64,000 nt of DNA from Methylobacterium radiodurans (lineage in GTDB: Bacteria > Pseudomonadota > Alphaproteobacteria > Rhizobiales > Beijerinckiaceae), in assembly GCF_003173735.1 (NCBI RefSeq), contig NZ_CP029551.1, positions 4,541,001 to 4,605,000 on the forward strand. Reading direction: 5' to 3'. Under the pieces are notes generated by a model, which worked only from the letters and a program-made list of their open reading frames with translations, was not told where the DNA came from and ran no database searches. Position numbers and translations under genes: made by a program. Position 1 is the stretch's first letter; each line of letters begins with the position of its first letter. Of this stretch, positions 33,770 through 42,494 are shown piece by piece.

Positions 33770-36565
33770 TTGACGGTGGAAGGCGGGGGGACGGTGCGGG
33801 CCGGCGCGGCACAGGGCGAGGCGCCGTGGCGCGGCCTGTTCGAGCGGCTGCACGAGGGTTTGCTGATCGGTGAGGTCGTGCGCGACGCTGGCGGCGCCGT
33901 CGTCGACTGGCGCTACCTCGACGTGAACCCGGCCTGGGAGCGCCTCGTCGGCATCCCGCGCGAGCGGGCCGTCGGCCGCACGCTGCGCGAGTTGATCCCG
34001 GGGATCGAGGAGGCCTGGATCGCGGACGCCGCCCGCGCCGTGGCCGAGGCCGCGACCGTCACCTTCTCGCGGCGCGTGGAGGTGTTCGACCGCTGGTACG
34101 ACGGGCACGCCATCGCGCTCGGCGGCGAGCGCTTCGCCGTGCTGTTCCTGGAATCCACCGCGCGCCGCGACGCCGAGATGCGGCTGCGCGAGGGCGAGGC
34201 GCGCCTGCGCATGGCGGCCGACGCCGCCGAGATCGGGCTCTGGGACCTCGACTGCGCGGACGGGCGCCTGTTCTGGGACCAGCGGGTCCGGGCGATGTTC
34301 GGGGTCTCCGACGACCGGCCGATCGTCCTCGCGGATTTCGAGGCCGCCCTGCACCCGGACGACCGTGCGGCGGTGCGGGCGGTGCTGGACGCCGCCCTCG
34401 ATCCGGCCCGGCGCGCCCTCTACGACGTCGAGTACCGGGCTGTCGGCCTTGACGATGGTGTCGTGCGCTGGGTCGCCGCCAAGGGGCGCGGCCAGTTCGA
34501 CGAGGCGGGGCGCTGCCTGCGCTTCACCGGCACCGCCATCGATGTCGGCGCCCGCAAGGCCGCCGAGACCCGGCTCGCCGAGAGCGAGGCGCGCTTCCGC
34601 AACATGGCCGACCACGCCCCGGTCATGATGTGGGTGACCGATCCCAGCGGGGCTTGCACCTACCTCAACCGGAGCTGGTACGCCTATACGGGCCAGAGCG
34701 AGGCGGAGGGGCTCGGCCTCGGCTGGCTCGACGCGGTGCATCCGGACGACCGCGGCTGGTCGGGCGAGACCTTCCTCGCCGCCAACGCCCGGCAGGCGCC
34801 GTTCCGGATCGAATACCGCCTGCGCGGGGCGGACGGGCGCTACCGTTGGTTCATCGACGCGGCCGAGCCGCGGCTCGCCGAGGACGGGAGCTTCCTCGGC
34901 TATATCGGCTCGGTCGCCGACATCCACGACCGCAAGGAGGCCGAGCAGCGCCTGGTGGACGCCACGCGCCGGCTCGACGCCATCCTCAACAACGCCACCC
35001 AGGCGATCTTCCTGATGGATGAGCGCCAGCACTGCGCCTACATGAACCGGGCGGCCGAGCAGCTCACCGGCTACAGCCTCGCCGAGACCGCCGGGCGCGC
35101 GCTGCACGACGTCGTGCACCACACCCGGCCGGACGGCTCGCCCTACCCCCTCTGCGAGTGCCCGATCGACCAGGCCTTCCCTGAGAACAACCAGGAGCAG
35201 GGCGAGGAGGTCTTCGTCCACCGGGACGGCTCGTTCTACCCCGTGGCCTTCACGGCGAGCCCGATCCGCGACGAGACGGGCCGGCCCATCGGCACGGTGA
35301 TCGAGGCCCGCAACATCGAGGCGGAGCTGCGCGCCAAGGCGGCGCTCGAGGCCTTCAACGCGACGCTGGAGGGGCGCGTCGCCGAGGAGGTCGCCGCCCG
35401 CGAGAGCGCAGAGGCGGCCCTGCGGCAGTCGCAGAAGATGGAGGCGGTGGGCCAGTTGACCGGCGGCCTCGCCCACGACTTCAACAATCTGCTCACCGGC
35501 ATCACCGGCTCGCTCGAACTCCTGCAGACCCGCATGGGCCAGGGCCGGATGACCGATCTCGACCGCTACATCAACGCCGCGCAGGGGGCGGCGCGCCGCG
35601 CTGCCGCCCTGACGCACAGGCTTCTCGCCTTCTCGCGCCGCCAGACCCTCGACCCGAAGCCGACCGACGTGAACCGCCTGGTGGCGGGCATGGAGGAGCT
35701 GATCCGCCGCACCATCGGCCCGTCCGTGACCCTGGAGGTGGTCGGCGCCGCGAGCCTCTGGTCCGCGCTCGTCGATCCGAGCCAGCTCGAGAACGCGCTC
35801 CTGAACCTCTGCATCAACGCGCGCGACGCCATGCCGGAGGGCGGGCGCATCACCATCGAGACCGCCAACCGCTGGCTCGACCACCGCGCCGCCCGAGACC
35901 GCGACCTCGATCCCGGGCAGTACCTGTCGCTGTGCGTCACGGATACCGGCACCGGCATGACGCCCGAGGTGATCGCCAAGGCCTTCGACCCGTTCTTCAC
36001 CACGAAGCCGATCGGCCAGGGCACGGGCCTCGGCCTCTCCATGATCTACGGCTTCGTGCGCCAGTCCGGCGGTCAGGTGCGGATCTACTCGGAGGTCGGC
36101 CAGGGGACGACCATGTGCCTCTACCTGCCGCGCCACCACGGGGCGGCCGAGGGCGCCGAGCCGCTGCCCGACCTCGCCGCCGCACCGCGCGCCGAGCAGG
36201 GCGAGACCGTGCTCGTCGTGGACGACGAGCCCTCGGTCCGGATGCTGGTGACGGAGGTTCTGGAGGATCTCGGCTACACCGCCATCGAGGCGGCGGACGG
36301 GCCCTCCGGCCTGCGCCTGCTCCAGTCCGACATCCGCATCGACCTGCTCGTCACCGATGTCGGGCTGCCCGGCGGCATGAACGGCCGGCAGGTGGCGGAC
36401 GCCGCCCGCGTCGGCCGGCCGGGCCTGAAGGTCCTGTTCATCACCGGCTACGCCGAGAACGCCGCGGTCGGGAACGGGCATCTGGAACCCGGCATGGCGG
36501 TGCTCACCAAGCCCTTCGTCATGGAGACGCTGGCCAGCCGCATCCGCGAGATGATCGAGGGATGA
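33770..36565 (+). CDS. PAS-domain hybrid sensor histidine kinase/response regulator
   Basis: A 931-residue cytoplasmic protein without transmembrane segments. Four PAS modules lie at about residues 22-130, 145-262, 272-388 and 400-515; two end in PAC-type (IDVGARKAAE, VADIHDRKEAE). A coiled region leads to HisKA with the phospho-acceptor His569 (GGLAHDFNNLLTGI), then HATPase_c with the N box ALLNLCINARDAMP, G1 VTDTGTGM, F box FDPFFTTKP and G2 GQGTGLGLSM. The receiver domain (813-930) has the acidic pair in VLVVDDE, Asp863 and Lys914. The start is a TTG at 33770 with GGAG seven bases upstream. Input ligand unknown. It is followed by kaiC-like and HWE kinase genes on the same strand. Confidence 0.94.
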   Translation: MTVEGGGTVRAGAAQGEAPWRGLFERLHEGLLIGEVVRDAGGAVVDWRYLDVNPAWERLVGIPRERAVGRTLRELIPGIEEAWIADAARAVAEAATVTFSRRVEVFDRWYDGHAIALGGERFAVLFLESTARRDAEMRLREGEARLRMAADAAEIGLWDLDCADGRLFWDQRVRAMFGVSDDRPIVLADFEAALHPDDRAAVRAVLDAALDPARRALYDVEYRAVGLDDGVVRWVAAKGRGQFDEAGRCLRFTGTAIDVGARKAAETRLAESEARFRNMADHAPVMMWVTDPSGACTYLNRSWYAYTGQSEAEGLGLGWLDAVHPDDRGWSGETFLAANARQAPFRIEYRLRGADGRYRWFIDAAEPRLAEDGSFLGYIGSVADIHDRKEAEQRLVDATRRLDAILNNATQAIFLMDERQHCAYMNRAAEQLTGYSLAETAGRALHDVVHHTRPDGSPYPLCECPIDQAFPENNQEQGEEVFVHRDGSFYPVAFTASPIRDETGRPIGTVIEARNIEAELRAKAALEAFNATLEGRVAEEVAARESAEAALRQSQKMEAVGQLTGGLAHDFNNLLTGITGSLELLQTRMGQGRMTDLDRYINAAQGAARRAAALTHRLLAFSRRQTLDPKPTDVNRLVAGMEELIRRTIGPSVTLEVVGAASLWSALVDPSQLENALLNLCINARDAMPEGGRITIETANRWLDHRAARDRDLDPGQYLSLCVTDTGTGMTPEVIAKAFDPFFTTKPIGQGTGLGLSMIYGFVRQSGGQVRIYSEVGQGTTMCLYLPRHHGAAEGAEPLPDLAAAPRAEQGETVLVVDDEPSVRMLVTEVLEDLGYTAIEAADGPSGLRLLQSDIRIDLLVTDVGLPGGMNGRQVADAARVGRPGLKVLFITGYAENAAVGNGHLEPGMAVLTKPFVMETLASRIREMIEG

Positions 36566-36702
36566 TCGCGTGATGATCCGCGCCCGGCATTGGCCTCGTG
36601 CGTCGCGGAGGCGGTTTTGGCGCTGCGGCCGGTGGTGTAGAGCAAGAGTCCGTCGGCCCGTCCCCGAGGCCCGACATCGTTTGCCGATCGAGGCGCGCGA
36701 CC

Positions 36703-38199
36703 GTGCAGATTCCCGATAGCGATGCCCAACCCGTGCCCGCGGGCGTGGACGGCCTCGATTACCTCCTGCGCGGCGGCTACGCCCGCAACCGGTCCCATCT
36801 GATCGAGGGCCGGCCCGGCTCCGGCAAGACCACCCTCGCCATGCAGTTCCTGCTGGAGGGCGCGCGGCGGGGGGAGCGCTGCCTCTACATCACCCTGACG
36901 GAGAGCCGCCGCGAGCTGATGAACATCGCCGGGCGGCACGGCTGGTCCCTCGACGGCATCGAGATCGTCGAGCTGGTGCCGCCCGAACTCAGCCTCGACC
37001 CGCGCCAGCAGCAGAGCCTCGTCCACGCCTCCGACCTCGAACTCGGCGAGACCGTGCACCTCGCGATGGCCGAGATCGAGCGGGCCAAGCCCGACCGTCT
37101 GGTCTTCGACAGCCTCTCGGAGATCCGGCTGCTCTCGCAGGGGTCCCTGCGCTACCGCCGGCAGGTCCACGCCCTGCGCAGCTTCCTGCTGATCCAGAAC
37201 ACCACCGCGCTGCTGCTCGACGACCTCACGGCCGAGGCCGACGACCTCAACCTGCACAGTCTCAGCCACGCGGTGATCCGCCTGGAGCACCTCGCGCCGC
37301 TCTACGGTGCGGAGCGGCGCCGCCTGCGCGTGATCAAGATGCGCGGCACCGCCTTCCGGGGCGGCTTCCACGACTACGTCATCCGCCGCGGCGGCCTCGT
37401 GATCTACCCGCGCCTCGTCGCGGCGGACCATCCGGCCAGCTTCCCGGAGGCGCGGATCGGCAGCGGCAACCGCGCCCTCGACGCCCTGGTCGGCGGCGGC
37501 CTCGACCGCGGCACCAGCACGATGCTGATCGGCCCTTCGGGCGTCGGCAAGTCGACGGTCGCTGCGGCCTACGTGATCGCTGCGCTCGAGCGCGGCCAGC
37601 GCGCCTTGATGCTCTCCTTCGACGAGAGCACGAGCGTGCTGATGCGCCGCTGCCGCGGCCTCGGCCTGGACCTCGCCCCCCACGTCGAGAGCGGGCTCCT
37701 GCGCATCGAGCAGATCGATCCGGCCGAGATCTCGCCGGGCGAGATGGCCGCGCGGGTGCAGGACGCGGTCGAGCGCGAGGGCGCCGGCATCGTGGTGATC
37801 GACTCCCTCACCGGCTACCACAACGCGATGCCGGAGGAGCGCTTCCTGCTCCTCCAGATGCACGAGATCCTGACCTATCTGAACCAGCAGGGCGTGGTCA
37901 CGCTCCTGATCCTCGCCCAGCACGGGATGGTCGGCCCGATGAAGGCGGCGGTCGACCTGACCTATCTCAGCGACACGATCCTGCTGTTCCGGACCTTCGA
38001 GGCGGCGGGCGCGCTCCGCCGCGCGATCTCGGTGGCCAAGAAGCGCACGGGCGGGCACGAATCGACCATCCGCGAGTTGCGGATCGACAGCGGCGGAATC
38101 ACGGTCGGCGAGCCGCTGCGGCGGTTCCGCGGGGTGATGACCGGGGTGCCCACCTTCGACGGCGAGGCGGACGCTCTCCTGCCCAACCCCGATGCCTGA
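36703..38199 (+). CDS. KaiC-like two-domain RecA-fold ATPase
   Basis: A 498-residue protein with two tandem KaiC domains. Domain 1 has Walker A at 36-43 (GRPGSGKT), the catalytic-Glu region YITLTESRREL and Walker B LVFDSLSE. Domain 2 has Walker A at 277-284 (GPSGVGKS), LSFDESTSVL and Walker B IVVIDSL, ending in RAISVAKKRTGGHESTIRELRI and VGEPLRRFRGVMTG. By eye the cyanobacterial phospho-site pair Ser431/Thr432 aligns to Thr420/Tyr421 (VDLTYLSDTILL). There is no KaiA or KaiB gene here, so a circadian oscillator is not implied. The start is a GTG at 36703 with GAGG about ten bases upstream. The stop overlaps the HWE kinase start by 8 bp, so the two are co-translated. Confidence 0.9.
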   Translation: MQIPDSDAQPVPAGVDGLDYLLRGGYARNRSHLIEGRPGSGKTTLAMQFLLEGARRGERCLYITLTESRRELMNIAGRHGWSLDGIEIVELVPPELSLDPRQQQSLVHASDLELGETVHLAMAEIERAKPDRLVFDSLSEIRLLSQGSLRYRRQVHALRSFLLIQNTTALLLDDLTAEADDLNLHSLSHAVIRLEHLAPLYGAERRRLRVIKMRGTAFRGGFHDYVIRRGGLVIYPRLVAADHPASFPEARIGSGNRALDALVGGGLDRGTSTMLIGPSGVGKSTVAAAYVIAALERGQRALMLSFDESTSVLMRRCRGLGLDLAPHVESGLLRIEQIDPAEISPGEMAARVQDAVEREGAGIVVIDSLTGYHNAMPEERFLLLQMHEILTYLNQQGVVTLLILAQHGMVGPMKAAVDLTYLSDTILLFRTFEAAGALRRAISVAKKRTGGHESTIRELRIDSGGITVGEPLRRFRGVMTGVPTFDGEADALLPNPDA

Positions 38200-39238
38200 A
38201 CCCGCCCTGCCGGTCCTGATCCTGGCGCCGCAGGGGCGGGACGCCGAGGTCGCCACCTCCATCCTGACCGAGGCCGGCATTCCGAACCGGATCTGCGCCT
38301 CGTTGCCAGAGCTGGTGGAGGCGCTGGACGGCGCGACCTGCGCGGTCGTGACCGAGGAGGCCCTGCTCGCGGCCAACCGCCAGATCCTGGCAGACTGGGT
38401 CGCGCGCCAACCCCCCTGGTCGGACTTTCCCTTCATCCTGCTGACCCTGCGCCGGGGCCACCCCGACCCGCGGCTCGCCGAGGCGCTCGGCAACGTCAAC
38501 TCCCTGGAGCGGCCCTTCCACCCCTCCACGCTCGTGATGGCCGCGCGCTTCGCGGAGCGGGCGCGCCGCCGCCAGCACGATGCGCGGGCCCATCTGGAGG
38601 AGCGCGAGCGCACCGCCGAGCGCCAGGCCTTGCTGATCCGCGAGTTGCACCACCGGGTGAAGAACACGCTGGCCACAGTCCAGGGGCTGCTCGGCGCCTC
38701 GGCGCGGGCGGCTACCAGCGTGGATGCCTTCTACAACGCCTTCTCGGCGCGCATCATCTCGCTCGCCAAGACCCACAACCTGCTGACCGAGGATTACTGG
38801 CAGCAGGCCTCCTTGCGCGAGATGCTGGTCAACGAGCTCGGCCCCTACGACGACGAGCGGGGCGGGCGCATCCGGCTCGACGGGCCGGCGGTCGAGCTGA
38901 TCGGCGATCTCGCCGTGCCGACCGGCATGGCGATCCACGAACTCACCACCAACGCCGCCAAGCACGGCGCGCTCTCGACGCCGGAGGGGCGCGTCGCGGT
39001 GCGCTGGGACGTGCGCGAGGCGGAGGGGGCCCGCGTGCTGCGGCTCGACTGGCGCGAGAGCGGCGGCCCGCCGGTCGCCGAGCCGACCCGCAGGGGGTTC
39101 GGCTCGACGCTGCTCCAGCGGGTTCTGAAGATCCAGTGCGGCGCGGAGATCGCGTTCGCCTACGAGCCGGCGGGCCTGCATTTCCACATGGAGGTGCCGC
39201 TGCCCGACCAGCGCACCGTGCCGGCCTACGAGGGCTGA
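38192..39238 (+). CDS. HWE-family histidine kinase with N-terminal receiver-like domain
   Basis: A 348-residue cytoplasmic kinase. Residues 7-120 form a CheY-like fold (VLILAPQGRD, then CAVVTEEALL where the phospho-acceptor Asp would be, and SLERPFHPSTL where the conserved Lys would be), so the receiver is degenerate. The kinase core begins ALLIRELHHRVKNTLATVQ with the likely phospho-acceptor His154, the HWE histidine box HELTTNAAKHGAL (249-261) and the W-x-E motif LDWRESGG, then GFGSTLLQRV. HWE kinases often act in general stress or light signalling. The ATG lies inside the last codons of the kaiC-like gene, which strongly suggests a shared pathway. Confidence 0.9.
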   Translation: MPEPALPVLILAPQGRDAEVATSILTEAGIPNRICASLPELVEALDGATCAVVTEEALLAANRQILADWVARQPPWSDFPFILLTLRRGHPDPRLAEALGNVNSLERPFHPSTLVMAARFAERARRRQHDARAHLEERERTAERQALLIRELHHRVKNTLATVQGLLGASARAATSVDAFYNAFSARIISLAKTHNLLTEDYWQQASLREMLVNELGPYDDERGGRIRLDGPAVELIGDLAVPTGMAIHELTTNAAKHGALSTPEGRVAVRWDVREAEGARVLRLDWRESGGPPVAEPTRRGFGSTLLQRVLKIQCGAEIAFAYEPAGLHFHMEVPLPDQRTVPAYEG

Positions 39239-39245
39239 GGACGCC

Positions 39246-39458
39246 TCAGATCAGCGCCGCCGCGACGGCGAGCAGGCCGGCCAGGAGCCCGGCGAGGCCT
39301 GCGCCGGCGAGCACCGCGGCGCGCAGGCGGCCCGGACGTTGGTTGTCGTTGCAGGCCGGCGGCAGCGCGCTCGGGAAGCGGCGCCACTTGCGCGAGAAGG
39401 AGGGCGCGTCCTGGAGGGCGCCGGGCCTCGGCGCGTCGGGCTGGTGGCGGCAGGACAT
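39246..39458 (-). CDS. Small single-span membrane protein, hypothetical
   Basis: A 70-residue protein: MSCRHQPDAPRPGALQDAPS, a basic mid-part (FSRKWRRF, CNDNQRPGRLR) and a C-terminal transmembrane helix of Ala/Leu/Gly to the end (VLAGAGLAGLLAGLLAVAAALI). It looks like a tail-anchored inner-membrane protein with the N-terminus in the cytoplasm. No family is recognised. It is convergent with the HWE kinase gene, with 7 bp between the stops. Confidence 0.5.
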   Translation of the reverse strand: MSCRHQPDAPRPGALQDAPSFSRKWRRFPSALPPACNDNQRPGRLRAAVLAGAGLAGLLAGLLAVAAALI

Positions 39459-39564
39459 GGACCGTTGGGCCGGTGCGAGGCGTCCCGGGGAGACGAGCGC
39501 AGCATAGCACGGGCGCGGGCCGGCACCACAGCGGATGCCGGCCCGCGCGATCCGCCCGAGCGGG

Positions 39565-40224
39565 TTACTCGGCGGCGGGCTTGGGGGCGGCACCCTGCGG
39601 CTTGGCGGCCGGCTTCGCCGCGGCGGTGCCCGCGGGCGCGGCGGTCGAGCCCGTGGCGGCGGGCTTGGCCGGCAGCCACTCGGGATCGGAGCGGGGACCG
39701 CCGGGGCCGTTGGTCGGGCCGGTGAGCTGGCCCGGCAGCACGTCCGTGACCTTGTTCCAGGTCTGCGACTTGCACAGGAAGGCGATCAGGCAGCCGCGCA
39801 CGGTCAGCTCGCCCGGCGTCTCGGACCAGATCGTCACGTCGTAGGACTTGCCGTCCTCCGAATTGTAGATCCGGCCCTCGTAGCGGGCATCCGCGTTCGG
39901 CTTCAGGCCGAGGATGAGCTGGTGGCCGAGGGAGGCCCGGGCCTGCTTCTTCGGGTCCGGGTTCTTGAAGTCGATCCGGGGCTGGCCCTTGTCGTTGAGC
40001 GGCACCTTCAGCCACACGACGTAGCCGCAGAGGTTCTTCTCGGCCGGGCCGCACTTCTCCATGCGGATGCGGGCGCGCCCGTCCTCGGTGAGGAAGGTGC
40101 CGGTCGCGTCCGCCGGGGTGGCGGCATGGCCCGCGCCCGTCAGGCCAGCCAGCAGCGCGGCCGGCAGCATCGCGCGCCGGAGGCCGGCCCGCACTGTGCC
40201 CGCCGCGATCAGTCGAAACGTCAT
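39565..40224 (-). CDS. DUF2147 secreted protein
   Basis: A 219-residue protein with a Sec signal peptide at about residues 1-35 (LLAGLTGAGHAATPADATG). The DUF2147 domain follows: TGTFLTEDGRARIRMEKCGPAEKNLCGYVVWLKVPLND, then GHQLILGLKPNADARYEGRIYNSEDGKSYDVTIW and VRGCLIAFLCKSQTWNKV, with paired cysteines. The end is an Ala/Pro/Lys-rich disordered tail of about 50 residues (AAKPAAKPQGAAPKPAAE). A periplasmic lipid- or carbohydrate-binding calycin-like role is often suggested for the family, but the function is not known. GGGAG precedes the ATG at 40224. Confidence 0.86.
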   Translation of the reverse strand: MTFRLIAAGTVRAGLRRAMLPAALLAGLTGAGHAATPADATGTFLTEDGRARIRMEKCGPAEKNLCGYVVWLKVPLNDKGQPRIDFKNPDPKKQARASLGHQLILGLKPNADARYEGRIYNSEDGKSYDVTIWSETPGELTVRGCLIAFLCKSQTWNKVTDVLPGQLTGPTNGPGGPRSDPEWLPAKPAATGSTAAPAGTAAAKPAAKPQGAAPKPAAE

Positions 40225-40433
40225 GCCATACTCCCAAGCGAAGCGGGCCGCGCCCCTCCGGCCCCGCTCGTCTGCACACTGTCCCGGCAGCCCCTCGACC
40301 CCTCGCGGGGCGGGCTGGCCTGTCGGGGTCCGCAATCCGCCCCGAAGTTGACCGCATCATGACGTCCGGTGAGATCTCGCACCGATCCGGCATCCCGCCG
40401 CATTCAGATCCCCGGCTTCATCCCTGCGCCTGC

Positions 40434-41345
40434 ATGATCGTCCGCCCGCGCCCGAACCTCCTCGCCATCCTGTTCACGCTGCGGGGCTCGATCCTGCCGC
40501 AGGTCGCCCCGACCGTGCTGGGGCTGGCCGCCTTCGCCTGCCTCGTGGTGGCCGCCGAGCAGCGCTGGCCCGAGGCCTTCCCGGTCACCGCGGGGATCGG
40601 CCCGTTCACGCTGATCGGCCTCGCGCTCTCGATCTTCCTGAGCTTCCGCAACAACGCCTGCTACGAGCGCTGGTGGGAGGCCCGCAAGCTCTGGGGCGGG
40701 CTGATCGTGGAATCGCGCGGCCTCGCCCGCGCGCTGAATGCCCTCCTGCCCGGCACCGGGGAGGCCGCCCTGCGACGGGCCGCCCTGCGGCGCGTCGCGG
40801 GCTTCGCCCACGGCCTGCACGCGCGCCTGCGCGGCGCCGATGAGGCGGCGGCGGTCGCGCCCTGGCTGCCGCCGGGCGAGGCGCCGGGCGGCCTCTGCCC
40901 GACGGACGCGGTGCTGGCGGGTCTCTCGGCCGACCTCGCCGGGGCGATGCGACGGGGGGTCCTCAGCGACGTCCTGTTCGGGCTGCTGGAGCGCAAGCTC
41001 GCCGACCTCTCGGCGATCCAAGCGGCCTGCGAGCGCATCCGGACGACGCCCCTGCCCTTCGCCTACACGCTGCTGCTCTACCGCACGGCCTGGCTCTACT
41101 GCCTCTTCCTGCCGGTCGGCCTCTCCGGCTCGCTCGGCTGGGCGACGCCGGCCGCGGTCGCGCTCGTGGCCTACACCTTTTTCGGCCTCGACGCGCTGGG
41201 CGACGAACTGGAGGAGCCCTTCGGCACGGACCCGAACGACCTGCCCCTCGACGCGATGCTGCGCACGGTCGACGCGATCGTGCTCGACGCGCTCGGCGAG
41301 CCGGTGCCCGAGCCGCTGGAGCCCGAGAAGTTCCTGCTGCGCTGA
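40434..41345 (+). CDS. Bestrophin-family ion channel protein
   Basis: A 303-residue protein of the bestrophin/UPF0187 family. It has MIVRPRPNLLAILFTLRGSILPQ, then GPFTLIGLALSIFLSFRNNACYERWWEARKLWGGLIVESRGLAR, the most conserved block (NN-x-YERWWEARK-x-WG), and the C-terminal half FLPVGLSGSLGWATP and YTFFGLDALGDELEEPFGTDPNDLPLDAM. Bacterial bestrophins form pentameric cation or anion channels in the inner membrane. ATG at 40434 is chosen since it begins the conserved MIVRPRPN; an upstream in-frame ATG at 40359 adds 25 unconserved residues. Confidence 0.93.
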   Translation: MIVRPRPNLLAILFTLRGSILPQVAPTVLGLAAFACLVVAAEQRWPEAFPVTAGIGPFTLIGLALSIFLSFRNNACYERWWEARKLWGGLIVESRGLARALNALLPGTGEAALRRAALRRVAGFAHGLHARLRGADEAAAVAPWLPPGEAPGGLCPTDAVLAGLSADLAGAMRRGVLSDVLFGLLERKLADLSAIQAACERIRTTPLPFAYTLLLYRTAWLYCLFLPVGLSGSLGWATPAAVALVAYTFFGLDALGDELEEPFGTDPNDLPLDAMLRTVDAIVLDALGEPVPEPLEPEKFLLR

Positions 41346-41377
41346 GGCGATGCCGGGCCCCCTTCCGGCGCGGCTGG

Positions 41378-41908
41378 CTAGATCCGGGTCGGCGGCCGGT
41401 CCAATCCCGGGCCCAGCGCCCGCTGCATCAAGAGGGTGTCGAGCCAGCGCCCGTGCTTGTAGCCGACCCCCGGGAGGCTGCCTGCGGGCACGAAGCCCGC
41501 GCCCGCGTGCAGGGCAACGGAGGCGTCGGACCCAGGATGCGCGATCACCGCCACGAGCCGGCGCGCGTCGAGGGCCGCGCAGGCCGGGATGAGGGCTCCG
41601 AGCAGCGCGCGCCCGACGCCCTGCCCCCGCGCCTCCGGCGCAACGTAGACGGAGGTTTCCAGCGTCGACCGGTAGGCCGCGCGCGTCCGGTAGAGGCCGG
41701 CATAGGCGTAGCCGACGACCAGGGCGCCGCGTGCCGCCACGAGCCAGGGCAGGCCCGCCGCGAGGAGTTCCGCATGCCGGCGGCCCATCTCCGCCTCGCT
41801 CGGCGGTTCGGTCTCGAAGGTCGCGGTGCCGTTCAGCACGGCCTCCGCGTAGATCCGGGTGATCGCCCCGATGTCACCGGGACCCGCTTCGCGCAGCGTC
41901 AGCGTCAT
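41378..41908 (-). CDS. GNAT N-acetyltransferase (phosphinothricin acetyltransferase-like)
   Basis: A 176-residue GNAT protein: LREAGPGDIGAITRIYAEAVLNGTATFETEPPSEAEM at the N-terminus, ETSVYVAPEARGQGVGRALLGALI with the acetyl-CoA pyrophosphate loop (RGQGVGRAL), and ARRLVAVIAHPGSDASVALHAGAGFVPAGSLPGVGYKHGRWLDTLLMQRAL, the pattern of the Pat/YwnH group. These enzymes acetylate phosphinothricin, methionine sulfoximine or related amino acid analogues in the cytoplasm. It is convergent with the bestrophin gene. Confidence 0.88.
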   Translation of the reverse strand: MTLTLREAGPGDIGAITRIYAEAVLNGTATFETEPPSEAEMGRRHAELLAAGLPWLVAARGALVVGYAYAGLYRTRAAYRSTLETSVYVAPEARGQGVGRALLGALIPACAALDARRLVAVIAHPGSDASVALHAGAGFVPAGSLPGVGYKHGRWLDTLLMQRALGPGLDRPPTRI

Positions 41909-41990
41909 GCCGGCACGCTAGCGGTGGCGCGGTTTCGCGGCAACGCGGGCGCCCGCTCGCACCATCCCCCGCCCTGCCGCCGACGCGGAG

Positions 41991-42020
41991 AAGGGGCCGG
42001 CGCCCGCGCGCCGACCCCTT
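41991..42020 (-). terminator. Hairpin terminator after the four-cysteine protein gene
   Basis: AAGGGG-CCGGCGC and GCGCCG-ACCCCTT form 13-nt arms around a 4-nt loop. In the minus-strand RNA the single mismatch becomes a G-U pair, so the stem is complete in that orientation only. It begins 27 bp after the gene's stop; the T-run is poor (CTTCTCC). Confidence 0.6.
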
Positions 42021-42046
42021 CGAGACGTCCGATTGTGGGAGGCCGC

Positions 42047-42253
42047 TTACTCGGCCGCGGTCACGTCGGCGGTGAAGTGCCCGCACCAGTCCTGCGAGGC
42101 GACGACGGGCCACAGGCCCTTCGACTCCGGGGCCGGCTGGCTGACCGGGGGGTTGAAGCGGCACAGGCCCTCGTCGCCCGAGGCCTGGGCGCCGTTGAGC
42201 TTGTGGTCGTCGAAGAAGCGGCAGCTCTCGCAGGAGGCGTTGGTACCGGCCAT
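42047..42253 (-). CDS. Small four-cysteine protein (putative metal-binding)
   Basis: A 68-residue protein with a C-x2-C pair (CESCRFFDD), a third Cys in GLCRFNPPVSQP and a fourth in DWCGHF. The spacing suggests binding of zinc or an iron-sulfur cluster. Similar small proteins with CxxC, CR-x-PP and DWCG motifs occur across alphaproteobacteria and phages, without a known function. The ATG at 42253 starts MAGTNASCESC; an in-frame ATG at 42283 adds ten residues but has no better context. It is divergent from the BLUF gene. Confidence 0.75.
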   Translation of the reverse strand: MAGTNASCESCRFFDDHKLNGAQASGDEGLCRFNPPVSQPAPESKGLWPVVASQDWCGHFTADVTAAE

Positions 42254-42494
42254 GGTCAGGTCTCCGTTCGCGTGGTGATCCATCGCGGGCTGCCGGCCGT
42301 CCGAGCCGGCACCTCGCTCGCGAGTTCTTAATTAGAACAACTCAAAAGAAGCGTCAATGGAGCCGCCTGCGCGGCAGGACGACGCCGTGCCGCGGAACGG
42401 GGTTTATCCCCGGCCTGCCCTGTGATGATGTGCGCTCCCGCCGTTCGGCCGGCGCGCCGAGCCGCCTCTCCCGGAGTTACGCACAGGACCGTCC

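Noticed and set aside
32603..36481. A 1292-codon minus-strand open frame opposite the serine hydrolase and hybrid kinase genes
   Set aside because: Its translation has low complexity (His/Arg/Gly/Asp) and no domain, while the plus strand encodes complete known domains. It is an antisense GC artefact.
36703..38199. Calling the KaiC-like gene a circadian clock gene
   Set aside because: KaiA and KaiB are absent here and the phospho-site pair differs. KaiC homologues without partners are common and have other roles.
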